From Nectonema munidae (lineage: Eukaryota > Nematomorpha > Nectonematoida > Nectonematidae), in contig JAUIRK010000701.1 in the NCBI GenBank assembly GCA_030549495.1, positions 186,001 through 250,000 on the forward strand: 64,000 nucleotides of DNA, given 5' to 3'. The notes under the pieces were generated by a model. That model made no database searches. It was given only the letters and a program-made list of their open reading frames with translations, and had not been told where the DNA came from. Below, in pieces: positions 33,258 to 44,900 of the stretch (positions are counted from its first letter, which is position 1; every line of letters starts with the position of its first letter). The position numbers and the translations under genes are program-made.

Positions 33258-35689
33258 CACTGGTCAACACAATATTTTTGGCAGGCAAAGTGAGACTGGT
33301 TTCTGGGGTTTTCAAGGGCGCTGAATCCGAATCTGACATTTGTTTTTTCAAGTTGGCTCTAGTTTTGGAGATATCACAGGGGGGTCGTTCGTCTGAAATC
33401 ACCCATTCGCGACCATAACTAAACGTACAAAAAACGGCTAAATAGTGCAAAAATGTCAGATATTGATTTTTATGATAATCTAAAACCACAAAGACAGTGT
33501 AAAATCTCAATCTAACAAGTTAAGTTAGATATAACATCATTTCATTTATCCTATAATAACTGAACACTTTTCATAGATTTCGAGAATATACAAAAAATTT
33601 GCTAAAAATTTACTGAATTTTAATGCAAAGCATTTATTATACACTAGATTCTTAGTTACAATGAACACACAAAACAATATTTTATTCACAAAAGTGAAAT
33701 TGACGTTTATACGATTTTCGCTTGTGAGCAACTTTCGGACAGTCTCTCAAAAGGTTCCAGCAGTAGTCTGCCATCATGTGCTCATCCCATTTGCCTTGAT
33801 ACCTCTCTTCCATTGTTTTGATGTCTTGATGGAATCTCTCTCCTTGCTCCTCACTGTAATCACCAAGATTACCAGGAAATCTGTCGAGGTGGCTAAACAA
33901 GAAATGAACTTTAATGCTCACATTTGCCCCTAGTTTTTCGTATGCAGTAAGCATCTTACGGACCAATTGCTTGTAATTATCAGCTTTGTGATTTCCCAAA
34001 AAGTTTGTCACTACATCTGTGAAGGACACCCAAGCATTTAACTCAACCCTGTTCATATGATTAGTGAAGTCAGAATCCCTCATGAGCGTTCGAATCTGAG
34101 GTCCATCGAAGATGCCACCTTTAGCTTTTTCGATGGAAAGACCTGGAAATTGCCTGCATATGTACTTGAAGCAATCCCCATCTTTGTTCAACGCCTTAAC
34201 AAACTGCTTCATGAGCCCTAGTTTTATGTGCAATGGAGGGAAGATGATTCTATCCCTGGGTACCAAAGGCTCATTGATGACGTTGGCTGTGCCGACTTCG
34301 AGACTTTCTCGTTCTGGCCAGTTCTCCCTTCTCCAGTGCTGGTTTCTTGCTCTGCTATCCCACAAACAAAGAAAGCAGGGATACTTTGTGTACCCACTTT
34401 GCTGACCAAGCAGAAAATTCACCATTTTCAAGTCCACACAAATCAGCCATTTATGAGTGTTGTAATTTAGTTTTTCAAGAACAAATTGGATACCATCATA
34501 CTCTTCTTTCATCTTGGTAGAATGGCCAATTGGTACAGGAGCAAACTTATTGCCATTATGCAAAAGTACAACTTTTAGACTTGATTTCGAGCTATCTATA
34601 AAGAGACGCCAATCTGCTGGGTCATATGACGAGATCCCCATGCAGTTAAGAAGTGCAGAAACGTCATTACAAAAGACCAGGTCATCTTCTTTAGAAAAGA
34701 AACGAAGCAAGCTGCCTTCCCTTGTCCTATAGTATGTTACTTTTGTGCCAGAATCAAGAATGTTTTTCTCTTGGAGTCGTGATGCAAGAACTTCAGACTG
34801 CTCCTTCGACAAACAAAGGTCTCGCACTAGGTCATTAAGTTCAGATTGATTGAAAAGCTGAGGGCCATTTGAGGGTTCTTCATAGTCACTACAGCTATCA
34901 CCACTTGATATTGAAAGATCAGCTGGAATCTCTTCGGTTTCATCGATTTCAGGCAGACTGGTGAAAACAGGCACGGGTAGATCCTCAGAGTGCGCAACAG
35001 GACGGATAGCAGAATCCAGGCTCGGATACTGCCAATTTGCTTTCTTGTGCTTGTTAAACCCCGTCATATCATTGATACAGAAGTAGCAGTCATCAAAATG
35101 ATTCTTGGGCTCTCTCCACACCATTGGTACAGCAAACTTCAACTTCAGCTTACCATTGGTCCAACCGCGGAGACTTTCTACACAGGTTTTGCACACCATA
35201 TGTGGGGCCCAAGACTTATCTTGGTCACCTAGTTTCATATCGAAGTATGCTTTGTACGCCCTCTTGACAAAGTCTGTAATATTCCTCTTTTGTTGTGCCA
35301 TCATATACTGTCCACAGATGTAACAAAAGACATCCGGTTCATATCTACAACGTCTTTTAGAAGAACTCATTTTCTCTCTGGAACTCATTTTCAACTCTGG
35401 AATAAAAAAGGAAAAGAATTAAAAAGAAAATTCTTAAATACTGTTTTAAAAACACTACATACATAATAATTATTATGTATTTTCTGATATTATTATTTAC
35501 TGCTTCTATATTGAAGTATTTCAGGGAGAATTTTAGCAGTTTAGGCTTATTTGAGGCTATCAGTATCTTCTAAACTAGAGCCAATCAGACAAAACCAATG
35601 TTATATTCGTAATCAGCGACCTTCAAAACCCCAGAAAACACTCCTAGATGGTCTGCCAAAGAAAAAAAATAAAAATTTGTTGACCAGTG
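33258..35689 (-). mobile_element. Intact DNA transposon, CMC-like (copy 1)
   Basis: 2,432 bp with imperfect terminal inverted repeats of about 120 bp, both starting CACTGGTCAACA. They are flanked by TTA on each side (33255-33257 and 35690-35692), which reads TAA in the coding orientation. It carries one uninterrupted gene (33682-35388). The second copy at 54602-57029 is almost identical. Termini starting CAC with a 3-bp duplication fit the CMC (CACTA/Mirage/Chapaev) group; TAA also resembles PIF/Harbinger targets, but the protein does not look like Harbinger. The superfamily is inferred. Confidence 0.85.
33682..35388 (-). CDS. Transposon-encoded protein, 568 residues, probable transposase
   Basis: Single-exon gene of transposon copy 1. 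The first ATG in the frame gives MSSREKMSSSKRRCRY. Two N-terminal zinc-binding motifs are visible: C22-x2-C25 with H63-x2-C66-x2-C69, and C101-x2-C104-x9-H114. An acidic linker (about 135-175) follows. Candidate catalytic acids are D265 (WRLFIDSSK), D319 (WLICVDLKMVNFLLG) and a Glu among 513-517 (YSEEQGERFHQD), with a YPCFLCLWD zinc motif (C338, C341) after the second Asp as in several DDE transposases. The C-terminus is basic (AHKRKSYKRQFHFCE). AATAAA overlaps the stop codon, a compact transposon design. Similar proteins are, to my memory, annotated as uncharacterized in many invertebrate genomes. Transposase function is inferred from termini and motifs, not proven. Confidence 0.75.
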   Translation of the reverse strand: MSSREKMSSSKRRCRYEPDVFCYICGQYMMAQQKRNITDFVKRAYKAYFDMKLGDQDKSWAPHMVCKTCVESLRGWTNGKLKLKFAVPMVWREPKNHFDDCYFCINDMTGFNKHKKANWQYPSLDSAIRPVAHSEDLPVPVFTSLPEIDETEEIPADLSISSGDSCSDYEEPSNGPQLFNQSELNDLVRDLCLSKEQSEVLASRLQEKNILDSGTKVTYYRTREGSLLRFFSKEDDLVFCNDVSALLNCMGISSYDPADWRLFIDSSKSSLKVVLLHNGNKFAPVPIGHSTKMKEEYDGIQFVLEKLNYNTHKWLICVDLKMVNFLLGQQSGYTKYPCFLCLWDSRARNQHWRRENWPERESLEVGTANVINEPLVPRDRIIFPPLHIKLGLMKQFVKALNKDGDCFKYICRQFPGLSIEKAKGGIFDGPQIRTLMRDSDFTNHMNRVELNAWVSFTDVVTNFLGNHKADNYKQLVRKMLTAYEKLGANVSIKVHFLFSHLDRFPGNLGDYSEEQGERFHQDIKTMEERYQGKWDEHMMADYCWNLLRDCPKVAHKRKSYKRQFHFCE

Positions 35690-37621
35690 TTATTCTTCCT
35701 ACATTATTCTTTCTACACTGCCTCTTTCACAATAGATGCGTAATGTTTTTATGGAAAATAGATGCGTAAGTTTATGTATGTTGGCGATTTGATCTCTTGC
35801 AACTCTAAATTCTTTGACTAACTACCTCTGTCTTTTTTTCTCATTATCAGTATAAATTTTTTTATATATTTGTTCTTTGGGCTTTATAGACTAAAAGCTT
35901 TAAAATTGTGATGTACCGATTCCAAAATTTTTGCCGCTTCTGATAGATGCCGCTTCTCGTTTTTTGAAATTACCGATAACGTTACGAATACTGGATACCG
36001 ATTCTAATGGTAGTTTAGAAAATACCTATATATAACTAACTTTAGAAAAAACTTCAAAACAGCTAAAAAAGTAGAATATCAAAAAGTTTCTTAATAACAA
36101 TAATAAAAAAATGACTAATTATTATTATTGTTATTTCATTATTATATTTCTTTATTTTAATACTTAAAATTAAAATTTTTCAAGTTAAAATTTACAAACA
36201 TTTGTTCTTTTCCGAATTCTGGGGTACGAGGGTTTCTTTGCGGAGTGAATACTTTACCTCCAACTGATTAGTTAATATAACAGATTATAATTTTGTTATT
36301 AGTTAATGGCAAAATACATATACTTACTCTGAAATTTTGTTAAGAAAATTCTCAAATCGTATAAAATTGAAAAAAGATCCTAAAATGAGTAAACTCGATA
36401 TTTTTCGTCAGAGTGGACTATTAAAAATATTTTATGTACTCGAATAGAACTGTACTTTTTCAACTCTCTTAAATATTTCTGAAGCTCTGAATGAGACCAG
36501 GTGTGCCGCTGAAGACATGTACGTACATATATGTCGTGACGTAGTTAACATTTTTATTTTGAGTAACAATGGAGTATACTCGCATAATTTTACCTTGATC
36601 CATTCTCTGAACTAAAGTCAACAAATGTATCTTATACAAACTCATTGTATTAGTAAAGAATAAAAAATTTAAAAAAAACTTTAAAAAAAATTATTTTTAT
36701 AAAGAAAATTATTTTACCAATAAATTATAGATATAAACATTTTAATATGTAATTGAGCATTTTTTATATAGATTTCAATTTTGATTAAATTAAAAAATCG
36801 GTCAGCATTTTATTTTTTTTGCTGATATCGAATTAAATCGCGATTCTTCAAAATTCGATGCTATAACTTTTGTCGATTCTAATGATTTGACAATTTTTCA
36901 TCCAATAAAAACACAAGACATGCTATACACGAAATAGGGTAACGTTACCCTGTTTTATTTTATGGAATACTAGCATCTGATTGGTCATCGGAGTATTAAA
37001 ATTAAGAAATCATCTGCGCCTCAGTTAAAGTTGAAGATGGCATCAAATGGGTTATACAGTTCTCAAATATTTCAAGATCGCAAAGACAAAGAGATAATAG
37101 ACAAATGCTGCTCTGGCTTGCGTCCTGAATCTCCTTTGGTATGAGATGTACATTTTATATGAGAATAGTTATTTACCTAGTATCATGAGTTTGAGTATTA
37201 GTTCTTTCAAAAAAATACATTAAAAATGTATATACTGATAATTACATATTCCATTGTAGTACTTCAGATTGTTATTCTTGTCAAATAAATAGTAATTAAA
37301 TACTTTATCAGAACTATTTTTTTCCTATTTGTTAAAAGTAAAAAAACATTATTATATCTCTTTATTAGTATATATTTAGTATACTTTTTAAACAATGTAA
37401 GATGCAACATTAAAAACGAAATTGTCTTTCCTTTTTTTGACGTTTTTTTTGTAATTTCTCATTTTTTCAATATTTTTATATTTTTTGATGCTTATTCATA
37501 AAAGGTGCTTTTTGGCCTTTTGAATTTCATCAATGCTGTAATAAAATAATTAAGCATATGGAACAACATGGTTGTGCAATGCTTTTTTTTTAAAGTAATT
37601 CGAAGTTATTTAAAATAAATT

Positions 37622-37662
37622 TCTTTCTTCTTCTTCTTCTTCTTCTTCTTCTTCTTCTTCTA
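37622..37662. repeat. TTC microsatellite
   Basis: About 13 uninterrupted TTC units. A similar tract of about 10 units lies at 15149-15179. Confidence 0.95.
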
Positions 37663-38579
37663 TGAAACAATTTTTTTTATTAATTTTTAATTTTTTTTTT
37701 AAAATTATTTCATTAATGTTTTTAAAACATTTTTAATGTATAATTATTAATTTATGAAATAATAATAGAATTATTTATATACTTATTAATTTTAGAGGAA
37801 AAAATGAACTATATTTTTTAAAATTAACTAACATTTTTACTAACTAACTAGTTTGATTTGACTAATTTTTATTTTATTATTAGAATGTTTTATAAAATAT
37901 ATTTATATAATTGTGCGTGTAGATCTTTTACCCTTCAGATAATAAGGCAAAGAAAGGACCGAGATAATTTTCATGACAGTAAAAATAAAGAGATAGTGAA
38001 TATATTAAAATTAATATGTTGAAACGTTCGGATTGACACATATGACATAAAAGAGTGATGGCATAAATTAATAACAATGATGGTGGCCTTATTGAAGGTT
38101 TGGCAGAAAGTGTAATTAAAATATTTTTTAAAAAAATAATAATTTGTTTTCCACTTACATAAAGCACTTTCCATCTCGTTGTAGTTTGTATATTTCTTGA
38201 AGTGAAATGCAAATAATATGCAATCCCAAGAAATTATTCGTCAAGAGAGACAGAATTATTCCATGTCTAAAATCCTAGTCATAATGACTTTGTTCATGAT
38301 TGCACTATAATGGATTTGAGTTAACTACAATATTACCTATACCTACGTTTGCTACTTTAAAGCGAACGTTTTCTATGAGTATTTAATTTTTTATGATTGT
38401 TGGATAAATTTTATCTCAAAACAGACTAAAAAAATAGAATTAACTGACTAATTAAACCCTAACAACGGATTAATTAAACGCATTACTATATAAGTTAACT
38501 ATAACAACTAACTTACAGACTATTTTTCTAATTAACCATATAACTAATTGAATAAACAGCCCACTAATTTGATTAAACG

Positions 38580-38697
38580 CCATTTAGTGCCAATGTTCCC
38601 AGAGGGAACGCAGAAGACTTCAGTAAAACATATTTAATTCCATTTAAAACAAAAGTTCATCTGTGTTTCCTTTGCGAACATCGGTTCTAAATGGATT
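38580..38697. mobile_element. Small palindromic MITE
   Basis: The ends ccatttagtgccaatgttcc and ggttctaaatgg, together with gggaacgcagaagac facing tctgtgtttcctttgcgaac, make an imperfect inverted repeat about 118 bp long. It is related to the piggyBac-like MITE families by its CCATTTA end, but TTAA flanks are not visible. Confidence 0.5.
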
Positions 38698-38752
38698 ACG
38701 TAAATATTTTTAGGCTAACCTGTTAAGCGAGACAGTCTGAAGGCAGAGTTTT

Positions 38753-38873
38753 ACCGGTTAGCGACCACAGTCAACTTTACAAAAATATGAATCGTCTGCT
38801 GTTATAAATGTTTTTTAATACAAATCTTCTGCTTTACATTGGATATCGTCTGATTATTCTGGTCGATAACGGG
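38753..38873. mobile_element. piggyBac-type MITE, family 2
   Basis: Reverse orientation of the 46293 copy: accggttagcgaccacagtc, tttacaaaaatatgaatcgt, ttctgctttacattggatat and gtctgattattctggtcg, ending gataacggg before TTAA (38874-38877). It is diverged at the left end. Confidence 0.65.
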
Positions 38874-39757
38874 TTAAGTGACTCACTTAAGGACATGGTT
38901 CGCTTAAAGATGGGACAAAAATTCGTAATATTTTCTTCTAAAATTTGTTTGATATCTATTCTAATTATTTCAAAGCTAGTTTGATCAAAATAAGCAAAAA
39001 ATTATGTATGAAATAAAAAAAATTTCACTTACAATTTATTACTAATAGAGATATTAAATTATAATCACTGATATATATGATGACTTTACTTTTTTTGAAA
39101 CTCCAAGAAACAGAAGAAACTTTTGATACTTTACTTTTAATATTATCATCTTCAAAATTGTGTAAGTAATTTTAAATCTAATAAAGCAGTGATTCTTTAT
39201 CGGGGGAAGAGGGAGAAGGGAGAAGAAATTACCTAGTTGAATGGAATTTAATTAACAGTTGATTGGAGAGAAGAAAAACGTTGAGACCTCAAACCGACAA
39301 ACTCAAACTGAGGGTATCAGAAGAGATAAAGCTATCAATATTTTTTAAGTATAAAAATGGTGCAACATGTTCTTTGTTATTGAATGTGCATAACTTATAA
39401 AAATATTCTATATAAACGTATATGTGTCCCCAGTGATCTTGTCTGAACACTGATAGAGAAGAAGTTTCAAGATTTTGGGTATTTTTATTATGATTATTTA
39501 GAATGTAAATTTTGAGAAGAATTTTCAAATGCAAATTTTGAGGCAGGTAATTTTAAATAAGAGAAGGGTGGTGGATAAACGTTGATAAATGTTGCTAAAT
39601 GGTCAAAATGGTCCTGGTTGATCCGGTCTTTCATAACAATAATTAAAAAACTCTTTGGAAAGCGTGAGTAATGATACGAAAACATCACTTTAAAATTCTT
39701 CCTTTTTTTCAATTCCTTCGCAACTCTTCAATTCGTAATAATATGATTGTAATTATA

Positions 39758-39887
39758 GTGTTTTCATCGATAAGACCTAATTTCACCGCCTGTTGCAAAC
39801 TAAGAATAAAGAACGATTGATGCTGGTTCGAACACCAGACCTTGTGGTTTCAAAGGCACTATCTAATCAAGCTTACCTACGACCCCT
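39758..39887 (-). repeat. SINE family B copy, diverged
   Basis: Minus-strand copy: gtgttttcatcgataagacc at the 3' side, a B-box remnant (ggttcgaacaccag) and cttacctacgacccct at the A-box side. Confidence 0.5.
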
Positions 39888-39990
39888 AATATAAAATACG
39901 CATAGAATGACATTTTGCTTGATAAAAGTGTTGAAATTCAATAGTTTTGGGAAATAAATTGCGTTGAGCTTTAGTTATGTTAATATGAAG

Positions 39991-40110
39991 AGGAGTATGG
40001 TCTTGATGCTTTGATACTCACAAGATCTTGAATCCCAATCTAGCATAAAAGGTTCTTTGCTGATAGTTCAGCACATGTGCTTTAATTGTGCTTTCTCGAT
40101 GAAAACACAT
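39991..40110 (+). repeat. SINE family B copy, diverged
   Basis: aggagtatggtcttgatgct, a damaged B box (cttgaatcccaatc) and attgtgctttctcgatgaaa. It lies about 100 bp from the previous copy in the opposite orientation. Confidence 0.5.
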
Positions 40111-41200
40111 CTAGTTTATATTTTAACTTTCTGCCCCAAGAAAGGAAATATGATATTAACTGAAAAATAGCTTTTAGATTTTGATGACTTCAGATTTCGA
40201 ATGATTTGAAACACGCAACATCCTAAATATGTGATTGAAAAGCGGCAGCACATATGCTGATTATAATTGTGCATTTTTTGTGTCAATCGTGCTTGACAAG
40301 CGAATATATATATAAACGTGACTTGTTTTTCTTGAAAATTCTTGCGTAAGAATAAAAAATTTCATGTTTCACACATCACTCCATCATCATCGTTAGCAAC
40401 ATCAGCATCCTTGTTCCACATATAATCTGCAAGTATTCGCGAAGAAGGCAATGAAATGGAGAAGAAGATGTGGTTTGAGAGAAAGTGTAGCTAGAAGAAG
40501 CGATCGCAAAACAACAACTCATTTAGCATTGATGGAAAAAACGAAGCGCAACACACTTTTTTTGCTTCATTGATCAAATTCACTCTTGCTTCTCTTTGAA
40601 AAAGCACAAGCAGTGGAAGGTGAGTGGAAGAAGAATAGAAAGATGATGAAGTTTTGAAATGGTAAACAGCAATCTCTGCATTCTCCTAGTTAATTTTACA
40701 TTACTGTGCAAATTTGTAAAAGAGTATATTGATCCTCTCTTCTAACTCTCATCTGCATCTTTTTGCGTTCTGTCTAGCGTAATAGCACAAATGTTGTAAT
40801 AAATGGAATTTGATTGCTCTCCTCTCCCTCTCTGTGTGTTCTCTCTTCTCTTGGAGGCACACTTTTTCTCCTTCTTTCAAATTCCTATCTTCTTTTCTTC
40901 TTAATTAATTACAATTCTATCTATTATGCAAGACTTTAATTATTATTGATTAATTGTCAATCGCATTTGAGGTAAGTTGGAAGTTAACAACTATCATTTT
41001 CACAATTCCGTAGAACTCTTTTTTGGGAGAATAGAAAGGTGGGGGAGAGGCGTAGTAGTGCTTTGATTTCGAGGTTTTGATGAAAATTATGCACATGTTA
41101 AAAAATGACTACTGTGTATATTTCCAAATATCTATTTACTTCAATATAAGAACATAAAAAGTAAGAATTTGAATATGTTTTTAACATAAATCGTATATGG

Positions 41201-41333
41201 AAGGCTGTTTTCATCGAGAAGGCACAATTGCGCCGCTTGTATCGAACTATGAGGAAAGGAGGCCTGATGTGGAATCGAACCCAAGACCTTGAGTTATCGA
41301 AACCAGCATCTAACCAACCCTACTCACGCCCCT
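41201..41333 (-). repeat. SINE family B copy
   Basis: Well preserved minus-strand copy: gttttcatcgagaaggcaca, tcgaactatgaggaaaggag, B box reverse complement cgaacccaagaccttgag, and caaccctactcacgcccc at the A-box end. Confidence 0.75.
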
Positions 41334-41660
41334 TTTGTAAGAAATTCAAAAAATCCCGTAGTAAAGTTTGTTAGAAAAATTAAATTTTGTGTACTGAACT
41401 TTTCTAATAAATTTCTCAATTTTTCAGTTTTTTTTTTGAATTTTTAGATCTTATGATTATCTCGAAATAATTATCACCAAAAAATATAAGACTAGAAATA
41501 ATTGGAAAAACTTGAACGCAGCGAAAAGTTTTTTCAAACACAAATAGAATAAATTCTTGAATTGGGACTAATAATGGTAAAAACTTTTTGGTTTGGAGCA
41601 ATTCCTATTAAACAAACCGGAATCAAAATTTTATATTCTTCTATATTTTATACTCCTGTG

Positions 41661-41965
41661 CAGGCCCATAGCTAGCGAGGGCAGGAGGGGTCTAAGCCAA
41701 CCCCCCCCCCCTCCCCCCCCCCCCTCCAACTCAGATTCAGAGCCCCCCCAACCTAATATATTTCGATATCAATCAAAGGTTCAAGAAATGGTTTATTTTT
41801 AGACTATATATAAAAATTTGGTACTTATTAGTTATCTCCCTCCCACTTAAAAATTTTTTTCAGTAATTTAATAAAAAAAATTTTTTTGAATGGGGGAGCC
41901 CCCCCCCCCCCCCCCCCCCAATTTTTTTCAGCCCTCCCAATTGAAAAGTCCTAGCTACGGGCCTG
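41661..41965. mobile_element. hAT-type MITE with perfect 8-bp target duplication
   Basis: The ends CAGGCCCATAGCTAG and CTAGCTACGGGCCTG are inverted with one mismatch and flanked by a perfect CTCCTGTG duplication (41653-41660 and 41966-41973). 305 bp, non-coding. It holds two long C-rich tracts (about 41701-41725 and 41899-41919), so the short ORFs reading proline or glycine runs here are artefacts. Confidence 0.85.
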
Positions 41966-41973
41966 CTCCTGTG

Positions 41974-44900
41974 CTTATTTCCTATGAAACTAATTAAATA
42001 GCATACTTTTAACTGAAGACTAATCGTATGATCTTTTAAGACACAAAAATGGGACAATCTACATTCTAATATATCATCATGTATTCATGTACCAGAGCTT
42101 GTACATAAGGAGTACCATTTGAGAAAACATTGATCTATTTTGTTTTGTTTCTTTATCTGCAAAAGCTGAAACTAATGATTCTACAAACTAGTATGCATAG
42201 TTATAAATAAGGTGATTTGATTCTCTACTTTTCGTGACTTTTTTGTCGCGTTCATTAGTGCCCACAAATTACAGGAGTCCGAAATTTCCAGTACTCTGTC
42301 AAACTTATGTGTTGAGTCGGTCAAGAACAAAACGGTACTTGATGTAGGGAATAACGATGGTCACAACGAAGACCATGCAACGCCATTACCAATGACATAT
42401 ATTTGAGAATAAGCACAGGAACAACTACAACAAAACATTTGGTAGTGTTGCTAAATCCCATGGATGCCGTTTTTTCTTCTGTTCATTCATTAAATTTTTC
42501 ACAAATAAAATGAGAGAAATTGAGTGAGTGGACATTTAACCAGTGAGTGAAAGAAAAGTGAATTAAAAGAATATCAAGAGAATTACTTCACTCCATATGA
42601 TAACTTACCATTATCCACAATTCGTTCAGAGGATAACTACACAGTAAAGAGTTAACCTCGTATAAAGTTAGGTAGTACTAAGGTTCATTATAAGTTTCGT
42701 TTAAAACCATTTTCCTCGAAAAGTTAATTTTGAGACTGTTATATACAAAATTATTAACGTTTATTACATACATTTAATGTTGGAGAAATTTTTTTCTCTG
42801 AAATAAAGTTCAAAAGTTAATAAAGTCAAAAAAATAATATTTTAAAGTCAATAAGAGGTCAAAAATTTATATATTCTGTAAAGCTGTTCTTAGAAAATCA
42901 AAAATTATAATATTTTCAATGATTATCTCATGTTTAATTAGTAATTTCCTTTCACAAACTTGAATTTGGACTTTTATTTCCTATTTTTTAGTTTCTATTA
43001 TGTTTTTAATTTGATTGCTGTATAAAAAGGTGAATTGAAGGTACACTCGTTCAAGGACGAATAAAAGCAGTAACGTCAAAAAACATTTAAAAAAATAAAA
43101 AGTCACTATGAACCAATTTTAAACTAGTTTGAACTATTTCTTCTTCCCTTTTTTGGAATTCTTTAGGTCACAAATTTCAAAAAAAAGTTCTTTAAGTTCA
43201 ACAAAAATTTAAAAAACCATTTCTAAAGAAACAAAAATATTAAATATTATTTTAAAACTATAGTTATTCTTTTAATTGAAAAAACTTCACATTTTTTGTT
43301 TAGGTCAAACATTTAGTGCAATGAGTAAAAATTTTAAACAAAATTAAATTTGTAAAAATTGTCAAGCCTTGCTAAGAAATTTCGATTAAAGTGAACAGCA
43401 ATTTGCTTTCTCGGAAGGAAATCCACTGAAACTGCTCTCATAAATTTTATTCACGATATAAAAATGATACAGATTCCCCACTTTTTCTTTGATATGTCAA
43501 ACTGAAGTAGAACCATTCTTGCATAAAAATTGAACTAGAAATGCCCTAATTTTACGCATTATGAAATCTGCAAGTCTTATTTCGCGTTTCCTAAGATTGA
43601 ATATTAAATTTTTCACCTGTTCTAACTTTCCTTATACAACACTTGCGTTTGTCTTATTTTTTACTATAACACCCAAAATTGGTTCAAACGTTTCCTTTAA
43701 ATCCATTCTTTTATAGAGTAAAGAGGAATAGATTTGGGAACTAAGCTAAAAAAATTTTGGAACTAAATGAAAATATAAGTAGAGGTAAAAGTTTTAATGC
43801 CCGATTTAATGTTTATTTTATTCCTGTTTACTTTATACACCAATTTAATGGAGCATTATCAACACCAAATTGATGATATCTTTCTTTCTTTCGTATCTTA
43901 TATTTATGTTTTCAATCAAACATTTTTGTCTCCTTTTTTCAATAGTGTTTAGAATGTTATTTTTGTAGTTCTAGTGTTAAACTAGCTTTGATTGAACTAT
44001 ACATTGATATGCTTAAAATTTAAGGGGCGGAGGGGGGCGAATGGGAAACTCAGTTAGCTGCGTAATTTCAAACGTATTCTATTGAAGTGAATAAAAGCAC
44101 ACTTGTCGCAATCACACACAAACAGCGTAAAATAGTGTATGTCTTTTACCAAAGAATACAAGTTGTTTTTCTTGCTCGATTCACATGCAACGTTTGAAAT
44201 AACACGTGGAAGAATTTGTTTTATTAACCTTCTCTTTTGTAAAAATCATTTCTTCTACAAAGCCAAATATTTCACAGAGATAAAAAGTTTCAGAGTCTTC
44301 ACACATTACCTTCATCTTACTTTTGTTCAGTTAAATAACGTTTTGGAATTATTCTCAGGTATGAATTAGTCGCATTTCTCTTTTTGCCAAACATATTATT
44401 AGAAACAGACTCAAGTCCTCTGCCTCTATTTTGGGGGCGAAATTTAAATTTTAAATACCTTTGTATCTTTTGAGTAAAAACTTTTTTAAAAGGATATACT
44501 ATTTAATCAGCATTTTATATATGTAAAAATGTACGCATACTTCACTAGAAACATCAAAACCAAATATCCATTTTTGTTCTAAAAGCCTACAATAATTATT
44601 CTCGATTGTAGATTTCAGCCCAGTAAAAGAAGTATCATCCTATATACCAGGTGTGTTGACACATTGATGTCATTCAATGTTAAGAACGGCACGCTTTTAT
44701 CCAACTACACACGAAGTCAATACATTTATTCACATTTAGCTTGATTGATGACAATTTATTCAATCAGATATTGAATTGGCTTTTAGATGCAAAAAAATAT
44801 GCCGAAACTAAAATACAAAAAAGTGTTATAATAATAATAATAAAAAATTTGATGAAATAATAAAAGTACTTACAAATTAACAATCATTCTAATAACTAGG

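Larger units (their letters stand above)
35693..41652. other. Intergenic, AT-rich with repeats
   Basis: No gene found. It contains a TTC microsatellite (about 37622-37662), MITEs at 38580 and 38753, and three SINE-B copies, all listed. A pyrimidine-rich, less AT-rich tract at 40380-40900 is followed by tttgaggtaagttgg (about 40967-40981), a strong-looking plus-strand 5' splice site, so an unrecognised 5' exon is possible there. Confidence 0.45.

Noticed and set aside
34112-35323. Plus-strand ORFs across transposon copy 1
   Set aside because: They are shadows of the 568-codon gene on the opposite strand and appear identically in copy 2.
41593-42057. ORFs on both strands with proline or glycine runs
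   Set aside because: They are translations of the poly-C tracts of the MITE 41661-41965.
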